Assembly (NCBI GenBank): GCA_017993235.1 | Contig: JAGONC010000003.1 | Coordinates: 110,260 to 174,259 of the forward strand | From: Lentimicrobiaceae bacterium | Lineage (GTDB): Bacteria; Bacteroidota; Bacteroidia; Bacteroidales; JAGONC01 | DNA: 64,000 nt | Direction: 5' to 3' | Part shown: one piece after another, positions 51,334 through 61,553 of the stretch | How positions within the stretch are numbered: position 1 is the stretch's first letter | Layout: every line of letters begins with the position of its first letter | Translations under genes and position numbers: made by a program | The notes under the pieces: model-generated | Databases searched by the model: none | Seen by the model: the letters and a program-made list of their open reading frames with translations, nothing else | What the model was told of the DNA's origin: nothing

Positions 51334-53469
51334 ATGGCAGTTATCTCAAGAATCAGAAAACATTCAACCCTGCTGATCATTATCGTGGGTGTTGCTCTGG
51401 CATCTTTTATACTTGGTGATTTTTTAAATCCCAGAAAGAACAAAATGGCTCAGAAGTCAGTCAATGTTGGCGTGGTGGATGGACAGGAGATTACCGGAAG
51501 GGATTTTAACAACAAGGTGGAAGAAAGCCTGGAGATTCAGCGTCAGAACAGTCAGTCGGAAAACATTTCCAATGATGAGGCTTTCAGTATTCGCCAGTCG
51601 ATATGGGATCAGATGGTCAGCGAGATCGTTCTGGGTGGACAGTATGAGAAATTGGGCCTGGGGGTGTCAGTGGATGAACTGGATGATCAGATTCGCGGTA
51701 CGGAACCCCATGACTATATCAAGCAGAATTTCAGGGATCCGAATACGGGGACGTATGATCCCGGAACGGTTACCCAGTTCCTTCAGAACTTCAACCAGCT
51801 GGATCCTACCATCCAGAAACGGTATCTGATGCTGGAGAAGATGGTCAAGGACGACAGAGCCCGCACCAAGTACAACAACCTGGTCAATCATGGATATTAT
51901 GTCCCTACGGTTTTTGCCCAGAAAGATTACGAGGAAAAGAATACCCGGGCAACGATCAGGATCACAGGTCTGAAATACACCAGCATTCCCGATACATCGA
52001 TCTCACTTTCCGAGTCGGATTATCAGAAGTACTACGATGTGCACAAAGGCGAGTTCAAGCAGGAGCCAATGGTTGATCTGGATTATGTCGTTTTTGATGT
52101 GGTACCTTCCCCGGAAGACCGGCAGACACAGGCCAGTGAGATGGATAAGGCCTATAATGATTTTCAGACAACCCTGAATGTTGTCTCCTTTGTGAATACC
52201 TTCTCAGATGTCCGTTACGACAGTACCTGGTTCAGGCCAGGACAACTTCCTATCAGGATCGATTCGGTGATGTTCAATTCCCCGATTGGAACCTTTTACC
52301 CTCCTTATGTTGAAAACGACACCTATTACATGGCCAGGCTGATGGATATCCAGATGCGTCCTGATTCCATGCGGGCCAGTCATATCCTGGTGGCTTATCA
52401 GGGAGCCCAGGGCGCGGCAGCCACCATAACCCGGACCCGGGAGCAGGCCCAAAAACGTGCGGATAGCCTGATGGTTGTTGTCGGGAATGCAGTGGAAAGG
52501 TTTACTTTCTATGCCAGGGAATTTTCAGATGATCCTTCTTCCGAACAGAATGGCGGTGATCTGGACTGGTTTGCTGACGGCGCCATGGTACCTGCATTCA
52601 ACCAGGCTGTTGTGAACGGCAAAGTGGGGGATATCGTTAAGGCCGAAACTCCGTTTGGGTTCCATATCATTCAGATCACAGGCAAAAAGGAACCCACCAG
52701 GAAAGTGCGTGTTGCCATGGTATCCCGCACCATTGAACCCAGCAAGGAAACCTACCAGAAAGTATTTCTTGAAGCCAGTGATTTTGCCACACGGAACAAT
52801 ACCCGCGAAAAATTTGACATAGCAGTGATTAACCAGGGATTGAACAAACGCACGGCTGACAATCAGCTGCAGATGTCCAATTCGATCCCCGGCATTGAAT
52901 TTCCCCGCCAGATCCTATACTGGGCTTTTAATGAAAAGACGGAAGTCGGCGGCGTATCACCCGTGTACGATATGGGGAAGAGTTGCGTGGTGGTCCTGTT
53001 GAAACAGCGCTATGAAAAAGGGATTGCCCCGCTGAATGCCATTAAGACCAGAATCGAACCTCTGGTCAAACGTGAGAAAAAGGCTGAGATCCTGCTTGGC
53101 CGGATCCAGCAGGTAATGGGCCAGACCAAAGATCTGGCAATCATTGCCAGTCAGTTGAGCTCCAGAGTTGATACCCTTCAGAACATAACGTTTGGATCTT
53201 CGAATCTTCCCGGGGGTTACGGACCGGAAAAAGATGTGATCGGGACTATCTTTTCCCTGGCGCAGGGACAAACAGCAGGGCCTGTGAAAGGAACCCAGGG
53301 GGTGTATGTACTTACGGTTGATGCATTTGACAAGCCAGCTGCCCTTTCAGATTACAAGCAGCAGCAGAAGACCCTTTTCAATGCCGCCAAGGGAAGAGCG
53401 GGCCGTGAGGTCTATAATGCGTTGCTCGAAAATGCCGAAATGGAAGACAACCGGATCATGTTCTATTAA
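51334..53469 (+). CDS. ppiD: PpiD-like membrane-anchored peptidyl-prolyl isomerase
   Basis: Periplasmic foldase tethered to the inner membrane. The 711 residues have one N-terminal helix ('LLIIIVGVALASFILGDFL'), a SurA_N-like helical part ('VNVGVVDGQEITGRDFNNKV'), a PpiC rotamase domain (about 345-450: 'MRASHILVAYQGAQGAA', 'SDDPSSEQNGGDLDWFADGA', 'GFHIIQITGKKEPTRKVRVA') and a second rotamase-like part. It resembles PpiD more than SurA because of the anchor and length. A bidirectional terminator follows. Confidence 0.94.
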   Translation: MAVISRIRKHSTLLIIIVGVALASFILGDFLNPRKNKMAQKSVNVGVVDGQEITGRDFNNKVEESLEIQRQNSQSENISNDEAFSIRQSIWDQMVSEIVLGGQYEKLGLGVSVDELDDQIRGTEPHDYIKQNFRDPNTGTYDPGTVTQFLQNFNQLDPTIQKRYLMLEKMVKDDRARTKYNNLVNHGYYVPTVFAQKDYEEKNTRATIRITGLKYTSIPDTSISLSESDYQKYYDVHKGEFKQEPMVDLDYVVFDVVPSPEDRQTQASEMDKAYNDFQTTLNVVSFVNTFSDVRYDSTWFRPGQLPIRIDSVMFNSPIGTFYPPYVENDTYYMARLMDIQMRPDSMRASHILVAYQGAQGAAATITRTREQAQKRADSLMVVVGNAVERFTFYAREFSDDPSSEQNGGDLDWFADGAMVPAFNQAVVNGKVGDIVKAETPFGFHIIQITGKKEPTRKVRVAMVSRTIEPSKETYQKVFLEASDFATRNNTREKFDIAVINQGLNKRTADNQLQMSNSIPGIEFPRQILYWAFNEKTEVGGVSPVYDMGKSCVVVLLKQRYEKGIAPLNAIKTRIEPLVKREKKAEILLGRIQQVMGQTKDLAIIASQLSSRVDTLQNITFGSSNLPGGYGPEKDVIGTIFSLAQGQTAGPVKGTQGVYVLTVDAFDKPAALSDYKQQQKTLFNAAKGRAGREVYNALLENAEMEDNRIMFY

Positions 53470-53470
53470 A

Positions 53471-53510
53471 AAGAAGAGCGCACGCCAGCGGCGAGCGCTC
53501 TTCTTTCTTT
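53471..53510. terminator. Bidirectional intrinsic terminator between ppiD and rodA
   Basis: Stem AAGAAGAGCGC / GCGCTCTTCTT with a 13-nt loop and T-rich flank on the plus strand and A-run before the stem, so it can serve both convergent genes. Confidence 0.7.
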
Positions 53511-53511
53511 C

Positions 53512-54777
53512 CTAGATCAATTCCAGCCTTTTAGTATCCAGTTTAATAAAAATGAATAGCAGGATCGTAAACGCCCAGAGCGAGGATCCTCCGTAACTGA
53601 GAAAGGGTAAAGGTATCCCGATCACGGGTGCCACCCCGAGGGTCATGCCGATGTTGATCGTGAAATGGGTGAACAGGATCGAGGCAACCCCATAACCATA
53701 AATCCTGCTGAAAGCCGTTCGCTGTCGTTCGGCTTTCAGGATGATGCGAACGATAAGCCCCAGGTAAAGACCTACAACAAGAGCACTTCCCAGAAATCCC
53801 CACTCTTCGCCCACCGTGCAGAAAATGAAATCCGTGCTCTGTTCCGGAACAAAATCGAACTTGGTCTGCGTCCCCTTCAGAAATCCCTTTCCCAGAAAAC
53901 CTCCCGAACCAATGGCTATCTTTGACTGGTTCACATTATACCCGATCCCCTGCGGATCATCCTCAATTCCAAGCAGGACTTTAACCCTGTTCTGCTGATG
54001 AGGCTCCAGAACATTGTCAAAGGCAAAATCCACCGCGAAAACATAAACTGTGGCCAGGATGAACAGTCCGATGATGATCAGCGCCCTTTTCAGGGTTCTG
54101 CTTCTGCGTCTGGCGAAAATAAGGATGATCGCAACCACAGCGAGGATTCCGATCAGCAATACCCGGTCGAGCACAAGACTGAGAATGGAAAGCGCGACAA
54201 TGACGATACCTGTCAGCATGATCTTGTTGGATATCCCTTCCCGGAAGAGAACAATGACAAATCCGGCAAACATCAGGGCTGTACCCATATCATTCTCCAG
54301 AAGGATCAGCACCACAGGAACGCCCACGATCAGGATGGTATTCAGCTGGGTGCGGAAGCTTCTGAAATTAATATCCATGGTGCCCAGGTATCTTGCCAGG
54401 GCCAGCGAGGTGGCAACTTTGGCGAATTCAGAAGGCTGAATGGAAAACGAACCCAGCTGGAACCATGCTTTTGCACCGGATATTTCCGTTCCCAGGAACA
54501 GAACAGCAACCAGGATCACCAGCATCGAGAGGTAGATGATAAAGGAAAAGGCGTTGTAAAATTTTGCATCCATGACCAGGATGAACAACGCCAGCACCAC
54601 CGAGGTGACGATCCAGATCAACTGACGTCCGTAGTTCTGGCTCAGGTCAAAGATGCTCCGGTGCTCCTCGTTATAGACTGCTGCATAAATATTGATCCAC
54701 CCGATGAGCACCAGAGCAAGGCTCAAACCGACCATTACCCAGTCGATATTATAGAATATGTTTTGCTCCCTTCTCAC
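53512..54777 (-). CDS. rodA: Rod shape-determining protein RodA (SEDS glycosyltransferase)
   Basis: Peptidoglycan polymerase that works with PBP2 in cell elongation. The 421 residues contain about ten membrane helices and the SEDS signatures 'GAKAWFQLGSFSIQPSEFAK', 'LEPHQQNRVKVLLGIEDDPQ' and 'IGIPLPFLSYGGSSLWAFTI'. Start ATG overlaps the mrdA stop by 4 bp, so the two are translationally coupled. The MreB, MreC and MreD genes that often precede mrdA are not adjacent here. Confidence 0.96.
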   Translation of the reverse strand: MRREQNIFYNIDWVMVGLSLALVLIGWINIYAAVYNEEHRSIFDLSQNYGRQLIWIVTSVVLALFILVMDAKFYNAFSFIIYLSMLVILVAVLFLGTEISGAKAWFQLGSFSIQPSEFAKVATSLALARYLGTMDINFRSFRTQLNTILIVGVPVVLILLENDMGTALMFAGFVIVLFREGISNKIMLTGIVIVALSILSLVLDRVLLIGILAVVAIILIFARRRSRTLKRALIIIGLFILATVYVFAVDFAFDNVLEPHQQNRVKVLLGIEDDPQGIGYNVNQSKIAIGSGGFLGKGFLKGTQTKFDFVPEQSTDFIFCTVGEEWGFLGSALVVGLYLGLIVRIILKAERQRTAFSRIYGYGVASILFTHFTINIGMTLGVAPVIGIPLPFLSYGGSSLWAFTILLFIFIKLDTKRLELI

Positions 54778-56582
54778 CGAGGATTGATTAAATTGCTGTT
54801 GATCATATTTTCTTCCACATTGAGTCGTTTTACCTCACCGTTGATGTATTTTTCGATCATCAGGGTAGCAATGGGCGCTGCCCAGGTGGCACCAAAACCA
54901 CTGTTTTCAACCACTACAGCTATTGCGAACTTCGGATTATCTTTTGGAGCGAACGCAAGAAAGATGGAATGGTCCTTACCATGAGGATTTTCTGCTGTTC
55001 CTGTTTTCCCGCAGATAGGAATATCCTCCAGCCTGTACCAGCGTCCGGTACCTCCCGGGCCATCCATGACCAGGCTCATACCCTCCACCACAACCTGACA
55101 ATTAGCCGGACTGATGGTGGTCACGATTTTTTCCCTGTAATCGGAATCGGGTATCGAATCATTGATGGACCGGATCAGGTGAGGCTTGTAATAGTATCCC
55201 CTGTTGGCAATGATGGATGCGAAATTGGCCAGCTGCAGGGGGGTAGCCAGGATCTCCCCCTGACCGATGGATAAAGACCGGATGGTCATTGCCCTCCAGC
55301 CATTTTTACCGTAATATTTATCATAATACTCCGGCAGAGGGATAAATCCCTTGCTTTCATTGAAAAGATCCGAATTGAAACGGTTTCCGAAACCAAAGCT
55401 CAGCGCGTGGTTGCGCCACATCGTATAGGAATCATGGATATCGTTTCTGCTAACCATGATTGACCGGAAAGTCTGCCAGAAATAGGGATTGCAGGATTGT
55501 TCGATGGCGTGGTACATATTGAGGGGGTTGGAGTGGTAATGGCTGCATTTAATAGGCACGGTAGCTGTTCCCTGGCAATAGTAGGCTGTTGAGGGTGTGC
55601 TCATACCCTCCTGCAGAGCAATCAGCGCATTCATTGATTTAAAGGTCGATCCTGGAGGATAGGTTGCTGAAAGTGCACGGTTGAACAGGGGCTGTAGCGA
55701 ATCGGCCGACAGGATCTGATAGTTGGTGCTTCGTACCCTGCCAACCAGCAGGTTGGGATCATAGGAAGGGGAGGAAACCAGCGCCAGGATCTCACCCGTG
55801 GAGGGTTCAATGGCAACGATGCTTCCTTTTTTGTTGGTCATCAATCGCTCTCCATAGGCCTGAAGTCTGGCATCCAGGGTAGTATAGAGATCCTGCCCCT
55901 TCACAGCGGTGGAGTCGAATTTCCCGTCCTGAAAAGATCCTTTCTCACGCCCGAATACATCAACCAGTACCCGCTTGACACCCTTTTGACCCCGTAAGTA
56001 TTCTTCATACGTATTCTCAAGACCACTGATCCCAATATAGTCACCGGATTTGTAATAAGGATTTGATTCAATTGTTCCACGGTCTACCTCACCAATATAA
56101 CCCAGGGTATGGGCGGCGATCTTCGTGGGATAATACCGAAGGGTTCGTGACTGAACATAGAATCCCGGAAATTTGTGGAGCTTTTCCTTGAAAAAGCTGA
56201 AAGATTCTTTGGAGATCTGTTTTTCAAAAATGGATGCTTTGCGTATCGAGTAATTTTTGGCTTTGATCAGCCGATCCTTGATTTCGCTTTTTTCAAGCCC
56301 GATCAGCTGACTGAACTCCAGGGTGTCAAAAGTTGTGACCTGGGAAGGGATGACCATCAGGTCGAATGCGGCTTCGTTGTAGACCAGCAATTCCCCGTGA
56401 CGATCATAGATCAGCCCCCTGGCGGGATATTGCGTGATCACCCTGACGACGTTGTTCTGCGCCGACAGGATATATCTTTTATCAATGATCTGAATGTAGA
56501 ATAGCCTGAATATAAAAACGATCCCAACAAGCAGGATAAAGCCTATGATGATGAGTTTTCGCTGTTCATTCTGGGCTTTCAT
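54774..56582 (-). CDS. mrdA: Penicillin-binding protein 2 (transpeptidase)
   Basis: Class B PBP that cross-links peptidoglycan during elongation. The 602 residues include an N-terminal membrane helix ('LIIIGFILLVGIVFIFRLFY'), a PBP dimer domain, and the transpeptidase motifs: SxxK in 'TYPPGSTFKSMNALIAL', SxN in 'AIEQSCNPYFWQ' and KTG in 'ICGKTGTAENPHGKDHS'. Length is typical. It overlaps rodA by 4 bp. Confidence 0.97.
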   Translation of the reverse strand: MKAQNEQRKLIIIGFILLVGIVFIFRLFYIQIIDKRYILSAQNNVVRVITQYPARGLIYDRHGELLVYNEAAFDLMVIPSQVTTFDTLEFSQLIGLEKSEIKDRLIKAKNYSIRKASIFEKQISKESFSFFKEKLHKFPGFYVQSRTLRYYPTKIAAHTLGYIGEVDRGTIESNPYYKSGDYIGISGLENTYEEYLRGQKGVKRVLVDVFGREKGSFQDGKFDSTAVKGQDLYTTLDARLQAYGERLMTNKKGSIVAIEPSTGEILALVSSPSYDPNLLVGRVRSTNYQILSADSLQPLFNRALSATYPPGSTFKSMNALIALQEGMSTPSTAYYCQGTATVPIKCSHYHSNPLNMYHAIEQSCNPYFWQTFRSIMVSRNDIHDSYTMWRNHALSFGFGNRFNSDLFNESKGFIPLPEYYDKYYGKNGWRAMTIRSLSIGQGEILATPLQLANFASIIANRGYYYKPHLIRSINDSIPDSDYREKIVTTISPANCQVVVEGMSLVMDGPGGTGRWYRLEDIPICGKTGTAENPHGKDHSIFLAFAPKDNPKFAIAVVVENSGFGATWAAPIATLMIEKYINGEVKRLNVEENMINSNLINPR

Positions 56583-56670
56583 GGCAGGTGGTCCATCCCC
56601 TGGAAAGAAGGGTTGTTACCTGCAAAAATAGTGGATTAAATGGTTGTCATCAGGACTGTGTATCAATAAA

Positions 56671-56706
56671 AAATAACCAGGAACATATGCTCCTGGTTAT
56701 TTTTTC
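56671..56706. terminator. Bidirectional intrinsic terminator after hsp20
   Basis: Stem AAATAACCAGGA / TCCTGGTTATTT with a short loop 'acatatgc', followed by T on the plus strand and by T on the minus strand. It lies 19 bp after the hsp20 stop. Confidence 0.8.
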
Positions 56707-56724
56707 TACTCCGGGTGGATGACT

Positions 56725-57156
56725 TTAAGAAATTTTAATCTCTCTGGCCGGTTTTTCCTTCGCCTCTTCCTTCTTTGGGATCACAATGGTCAATACCCCT
56801 TCGCTGTAATTGGCCGTGATCTGGTCAGCAGCAACGGTCTGCGGTAAGGTAAAGGATCGGGAGAATGAATTATAACTAAATTCTCTCCTCATAAAACGGG
56901 TCTCTTTTTCCTCTTTCTTCTCTTCCTTTTCCGAAGAAATGGTGAGAACGTTGTTTTCAACCTGGATCCTGTAATCCTTTTTCGTGAGACCAGGAGCTGC
57001 AATTTCCAGCTTGAACTCATCCTTGCTTTCCAGAATGTTTACGGCGGGCATACTGATCCCCGTTCTGTCATCAAAAAAATCGGCCAGAAAATCCTTACCG
57101 AAGAATTCATCCACAAAACCCGGAACGAATGATTTACGTCTGATTACTGGTAACAT
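56725..57156 (-). CDS. Small heat shock protein, Hsp20/alpha-crystallin family
   Basis: ATP-independent holdase chaperone. The 143 residues show a short N-terminal region ('KSFVPGFVDEFFGKDFLADF'), the alpha-crystallin domain with 'DEFKLEIAAPGLTKKDYRIQ' and the conserved 'ITANYSEGVLTIVIPKKEEA' (A/N-x-x-GVL). A good ribosome binding site (AGGAGG) is present, which is rare in this window. The upstream region has two tandem hairpin repeats. Confidence 0.96.
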   Translation of the reverse strand: MLPVIRRKSFVPGFVDEFFGKDFLADFFDDRTGISMPAVNILESKDEFKLEIAAPGLTKKDYRIQVENNVLTISSEKEEKKEEKETRFMRREFSYNSFSRSFTLPQTVAADQITANYSEGVLTIVIPKKEEAKEKPAREIKIS

Positions 57157-57180
57157 AGTTTGGTCCTCCTATAATTTGAT

Positions 57181-57290
57181 GGTCGTTATTTGTGGTTATT
57201 TGCTCGGCACTTCGTGCCTCGCGTCATTCGTTGTTATTCGTGGTTATTTGCTCGGCACTTCGTGCCTCGCGTTATTCGTAGTCATTAGTT
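57181..57290. repeat. Dispersed hairpin repeat, tandem copies 2 and 3
   Basis: Two near-identical units of about 57 bp, each 'gttatttgtggttatttg' followed by CTCGGCACTTCGTGCCTCGCG and 'tattcgt'. The loop stem GGCAC/GTGCC differs from GGCCT/AGGCC of copy 1 at 5121-5176, with pairing kept. They lie upstream of hsp20, in the place where its promoter should be. From 57295 to 57449 I see nothing more than AT-rich spacer with the small palindromes 'gccattatggc' and 'gccaaaatggc'. Confidence 0.65.
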
Positions 57291-57449
57291 GTAATGCTAT
57301 AAAATGACAATGAATGATCTTTAAACTTACACCCCCGACTCTGTCAATTTTTGTTCCAATGGATTATTGGGAGAAACAACGATACTTTTTACGCCATTAT
57401 GGCATAAAAAGAGGTAGGAGAAGAATAAAATACTGCCAAAATGGCGCTT

Positions 57450-58961
57450 TCAGTGATGTTCAGGGCGCATCTGGGGAAAAAAGATTACATCCTGGATGGA
57501 AGGCGAGCCGGTCATGATCATCGCCAGGCGGTCGATGCCGATGCCCAGACCTGCCGTGGGCGGCATGCCGAACTCAAGGGCGCGGAGAAAGTCCTCATCG
57601 AGCACCATGTATTCTTCATCTCCCCGTCTGGCCAGTTCCTTCTGGGCCTCAAAGCGAAGCCGCTGATCAAGAGGATCGTTCAGCTCGGAGAAGGCGTTGC
57701 AGATCTCCTTGCCGTTGCAGATGGCCTCAAAGCGTTCGACAAGTCCTTCGCGGAAGCGATGTTTTTTAGCCAGGGGCGACATTTCTACGGGGTAGTCCAT
57801 GATGAAGGTGGGTTGTATCAGGTTAGGCTCGCACGTTTCACTGAAGATGGCATCAATCAGTTTTCCTTTTCCCATGGAGGAATCGGTTTCGATACCGAGC
57901 TTCTTTAACAAAGCCGTCAGGGCCGCCTCATCCATCCCCGAAATATCTTCCCCGGTGTATTTCCGGATGACCTCATACATGGTGTATCTCTTCCAGGGAC
58001 GCTTGAAATCAATGATGTGGTCACCATACGTGACGGTCGTGGAGTTGTTGGTTTCCATGGCGATGCGTTCCACCATCTCCTCCACCAGTTCCATCATCCA
58101 CTGGTAATCCTTGTAAGCGACATAGAGTTCCATCTGGGTGAACTCCGGATTGTGGAACCGGTCCATTCCCTCGTTGCGGAAGTCTTTCGAAAATTCATAC
58201 ACTCCTTCATATCCGCCAACGATCAGCCGCTTCAGGTAGAGTTCATCGGCAATCCTCAAATACAGCGTCATATCCAGCGAGTTGTGATGGGTCAGGAAGG
58301 GACGAGCGGCGGCGCCTCCGTAGAGGGGCTGCAGGATGGGTGTTTCCACTTCCAGGTAGCCTTTTTCATTCAGGAAGTTCCTCATCGAATCCACCAGACG
58401 TGTCCGTTTCCTGAATGTCTCTTTTACTTGCGGATTCACGATCAGGTCAAGGTAGCGCTGGCGATAGCGCTGCTCGGGATCGGTGTAGGCGTCGAATACC
58501 TGGTCGTCCTTCTCTTTCACGATGGGCAACGGACGGAGCGATTTGGCGAGCACTTTCATTTCACGGACATGGATGGTGGTCTCCCCCATATGCGTGATGA
58601 AAACATATCCCTTTATTCCGATGATATCCCCAATATCCAGAAGGCGTTTGAATACCGTGTTGTATAGGGTCTTATCTTCTCCCTGGCAGATGTCGTCCCG
58701 CCGGATGTAGAACTGTATCCTGCCCGTGGCATCCTGTATTTCTCCGAAGGAGGCAGCTCCCATGATCCGGCGGCTCATGATCCGCCCGGCCAGGCTGACA
58801 TCCTGGTACAAGGACTGATCCCCGGGGAAATTTTTAAGGATTTCCTGTGTGGTGACATTGACCTCGAAACCTTCCGCGGGATAAGGCTCGATGCCAAGCT
58901 GTATGAGTTCTTTCAGCGAGTTCCTTCGAATGATCTCCTGTTCTTTGAGTTCTTCGGGCAT
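57450..58961 (-). CDS. lysS: Lysine-tRNA ligase, class II
   Basis: Charges tRNA-Lys. From the Met at 58961 there are 503 residues with an OB-fold anticodon domain ('[20 protein letters not shown]'), class II motif 2 '[20 protein letters not shown]' and motif 3 '[20 protein letters not shown]'. The upstream in-frame Met codons (58979 and 59105) lie in spacer without family similarity. It is monocistronic, convergent with nothing and 293 bp from hsp20. Confidence 0.96.
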   Translation of the reverse strand: MPEELKEQEIIRRNSLKELIQLGIEPYPAEGFEVNVTTQEILKNFPGDQSLYQDVSLAGRIMSRRIMGAASFGEIQDATGRIQFYIRRDDICQGEDKTLYNTVFKRLLDIGDIIGIKGYVFITHMGETTIHVREMKVLAKSLRPLPIVKEKDDQVFDAYTDPEQRYRQRYLDLIVNPQVKETFRKRTRLVDSMRNFLNEKGYLEVETPILQPLYGGAAARPFLTHHNSLDMTLYLRIADELYLKRLIVGGYEGVYEFSKDFRNEGMDRFHNPEFTQMELYVAYKDYQWMMELVEEMVERIAMETNNSTTVTYGDHIIDFKRPWKRYTMYEVIRKYTGEDISGMDEAALTALLKKLGIETDSSMGKGKLIDAIFSETCEPNLIQPTFIMDYPVEMSPLAKKHRFREGLVERFEAICNGKEICNAFSELNDPLDQRLRFEAQKELARRGDEEYMVLDEDFLRALEFGMPPTAGLGIGIDRLAMIMTGSPSIQDVIFFPQMRPEHH

Positions 58962-59022
58962 ATGGTAGAATTTTGGGCAAAGGTAATGAATAACCATTAA
59001 CGATTGCTGATGTAGAATTTGC

Positions 59023-59060
59023 CTTCTCCTTTCACCTCTACCTGGGTAATCGGTAATGGA
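59023..59060 (+). repeat. 38-bp direct repeat, left copy
   Basis: Perfect repeat of 38 bases starting 'cttctcctttcacctctacc' and ending 'gggtaatcggtaatgga'. The identical right copy is at 61554-61591. The two flank the M28 peptidase gene. Confidence 0.85.
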
Positions 59061-59243
59061 ATTCTCTGATTCCTCTCCTATAAAGAAGGTAAAGGGGATC
59101 AGCATTAACCATAACCGTACATCTGAATTTAAAAACCGAACACTTATTTGAAGTGAGGCATATCATAGATTTCTGTAAATCAATATATTATATAACTGGC
59201 ATACAAATTGTTTTTTATTTTTTTCATTTCTAAATCCCTCACC

Positions 59244-61538
59244 ATGAAGACACTGTTACCATCCAGAAGAATTCTCTATATCTGTTTAGTGGTTGCCTTT
59301 ACCTGTATTCAATCTATTACGACAGCACAGCTTTTTGAGGACCGGTCCCCGCAGGACGGTCCCGGTACCCTGTATAATCAAAGCCATTTTTTCCCGGTAC
59401 AGACCATCCGGGACCAGGATCCTGAGATCCTGAATATGATCGCTCAGATCAATGCCGACAGCGTTCGATCGGTGATCAAGGGACTGCAGGATTTCGGGAC
59501 CCGATTTCTGATGCTGGACAGCCGGAAAGAGGTGGCTGAATGGCTCGCCGACCGGTTCACCTCCTATGGGTATACGGATGTAAAGATAGATTCCTTTCTT
59601 TGTTACTTGAACTGGGGAGGGATCTATGTTGACACCAACATCCAGTACAATGTGATCGCCTCCCTGACTGGTGCCAGTGCACCCGGCGAAGAGTACGTGA
59701 TCGGTGGGCACTATGATTCGTTCAGTTACCCTGATCCTTATCAGGCTGCCCCCGGCGCCAACGACAACGGATCGGCAGTGGCAGCCACCATGGAAATAGC
59801 ACGGATCATGAAGATGAACGGTTACCAGCCCGAAGCCACCATTCACTTCATCCTGTTTGCAGCGGAGGAGCTGGGATTGTTCGGTTCACGTTACCAGGCT
59901 GAAAAAGCCAGGACGGATGGCACAGACATCCGGTTTATGTACAACATGGACATGATCTCCAATAATCCTGATAACCTGGAGGAGGTGACCATTTACCGGT
60001 ATACGGGCTTTGATTGGGCTGCTTACCTTTCAGCTGATTTGATGGAACGGTACACCTCCCTGGATGTGTACCTGCCTGAAGTCATCAACACGGGATCCGA
60101 TTCCTATCCGTACTGGCTCTGGGGATTTCCTTCCATGTATGTGGAAGAAAGGGATTTCAGCCCGCACTGGCATCAATTGTCCGACACCATTGGCAACTGT
60201 AATATTGAATACTGCACTGAGATCACGCGCGGTGCCTGTGCCCTCCTGATGGAGGAGCAGTCGCTGCCCTATCCCCGCGAGGTCTATGCCCTTTCTTCTC
60301 CCGATGACATCACCCTCTACTGGGCTCCAACCCAGAATGCCAAGGTGTTGGGTTACAATATATACCGCTCGGAGACATCGGATACCGGATTTGAAAAGAT
60401 CAACACTACGCCAGCCACAGAGGATTACTATGCGGATGCAGGTATTTCGGAAGGAATTGACTATTATTACTTTATCACGACGGTCAATGAAGCGATGGAA
60501 GAGGGCTTGCCTTCGCCCGTTGTAAACGGGGCAAGGTTTGCTTTCAGCGAGATCCTTCTCGTGGTCAACTCACTGCGTAACAATGAAACCACGCCCGACA
60601 GCATTTACCAGTTCTATGATGCCATCCTCCAGGGGATTCCCTTTGAATGGTTCGATTTGAACCTGGCGCAACCGCTTACCCTGAGGACTCTGGCAACCCA
60701 CCGTCATATGCTGTGGCTTGGCAATACGGCCGATTACAGCCTCAACCTGGGGCCGTCCCACTCCGACATCGCCAATTTTATCGGGAACGGGGGAAATATG
60801 CTGGTGAGTGCTTTCAATCCCTGCCGGCTCCTGGAGAATGTGACTACCTATCCGATGTACTATCCGCCCGGATCACTGATGCATGAAGTGTTCAAGGTGG
60901 ATTCGATCCGGAGGGTGCCCAACAGTCTGATGTTCCAGGCATACCCCGATGAAGGAGGCTATGATACCCTTCGGGTGGATAGCGAAAAATATACACATCC
61001 CAATTTCCCCGGACAGATCTATAATATTGACGTATATGTGCCCTCCACCGAAGCTTCGGTCATTTACCGGTTCGACTCCTACTACAATCCTTCCACGACC
61101 ATGGGTGCACAGCAAGACAAACCCATCGGGCTGGAATACATGGGTGATGATTTCAAGACCATTCTTCTGAGTTTCCCCCTGTATTACATGGATACTGCCG
61201 ATGCCGCTGAATTCATTCATTATGTCATGGAAGAGAAATTCAATATGATCATTGGAGTTCCCGAAAATGAGGATGAGGCAGGCGATCGATCGCTGACAGT
61301 ATACCCCAATCCATTCTCAGGATCAGCAAAGTTTACGTTTAGCGTCATTAAACCAGACCTCGTTGAGCTCTCCATCTATGATCTGCAGGGAAGAAAAGTC
61401 ACTACCATTATTTCAGAACACTTGCCTTCTGGTGAAATTACCTATGACTGGAATGCTGACGGACTGGCCCGTGGAATTTACGTTTCCCGGTTACAAGTCG
61501 GGCAAAAGATCGCTGTGAAAAAGCTCGTGGTGCTTTAA
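59244..61538 (+). CDS. M28 aminopeptidase-like protein with T9SS sorting domain
   Basis: Secreted zinc exopeptidase, probably on the cell surface. The chosen Met precedes a signal peptide ('ILYICLVVAFTCIQSITTA'). The M28 domain shows zinc ligands His in 'IGGHYDSFSYPD', Asp in 'GANDNGSAVAATME', the Glu pair in 'FAAEELGLFGSRYQ', Asp in 'MYNMDMISNN' and His in 'FSPHWHQLSDT'. A fibronectin-III-like domain follows ('DDITLYWAPTQNAKVLGYNI'), then a region of unknown function, then a type IX sorting domain ('LTVYPNPFSGSAKFTFSVIK', 'LVELSIYDLQGRKVTTI'). The substrate is unknown. Confidence 0.93.
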   Translation: MKTLLPSRRILYICLVVAFTCIQSITTAQLFEDRSPQDGPGTLYNQSHFFPVQTIRDQDPEILNMIAQINADSVRSVIKGLQDFGTRFLMLDSRKEVAEWLADRFTSYGYTDVKIDSFLCYLNWGGIYVDTNIQYNVIASLTGASAPGEEYVIGGHYDSFSYPDPYQAAPGANDNGSAVAATMEIARIMKMNGYQPEATIHFILFAAEELGLFGSRYQAEKARTDGTDIRFMYNMDMISNNPDNLEEVTIYRYTGFDWAAYLSADLMERYTSLDVYLPEVINTGSDSYPYWLWGFPSMYVEERDFSPHWHQLSDTIGNCNIEYCTEITRGACALLMEEQSLPYPREVYALSSPDDITLYWAPTQNAKVLGYNIYRSETSDTGFEKINTTPATEDYYADAGISEGIDYYYFITTVNEAMEEGLPSPVVNGARFAFSEILLVVNSLRNNETTPDSIYQFYDAILQGIPFEWFDLNLAQPLTLRTLATHRHMLWLGNTADYSLNLGPSHSDIANFIGNGGNMLVSAFNPCRLLENVTTYPMYYPPGSLMHEVFKVDSIRRVPNSLMFQAYPDEGGYDTLRVDSEKYTHPNFPGQIYNIDVYVPSTEASVIYRFDSYYNPSTTMGAQQDKPIGLEYMGDDFKTILLSFPLYYMDTADAAEFIHYVMEEKFNMIIGVPENEDEAGDRSLTVYPNPFSGSAKFTFSVIKPDLVELSIYDLQGRKVTTIISEHLPSGEITYDWNADGLARGIYVSRLQVGQKIAVKKLVVL

Positions 61539-61553
61539 AGGCCTCTCCCCCGA

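Noticed and set aside
53998..54984. Plus-strand open frame (328 codons) opposite rodA
   Set aside because: It is the shadow of hydrophobic rodA codons, rich in Asp, His and Gln, and rodA is certain.
57393..57445. Two short palindromes (gccattatggc, gccaaaatggc) near the end of lysS
   Set aside because: They are only 11 bp, differ in the centre, and no regulator target gene starts there, so an operator is not supported.
57314..57517. Plus-strand open frame at the end of lysS
   Set aside because: Overlaps the certain C terminus of lysS by 68 bp and shows no family pattern.
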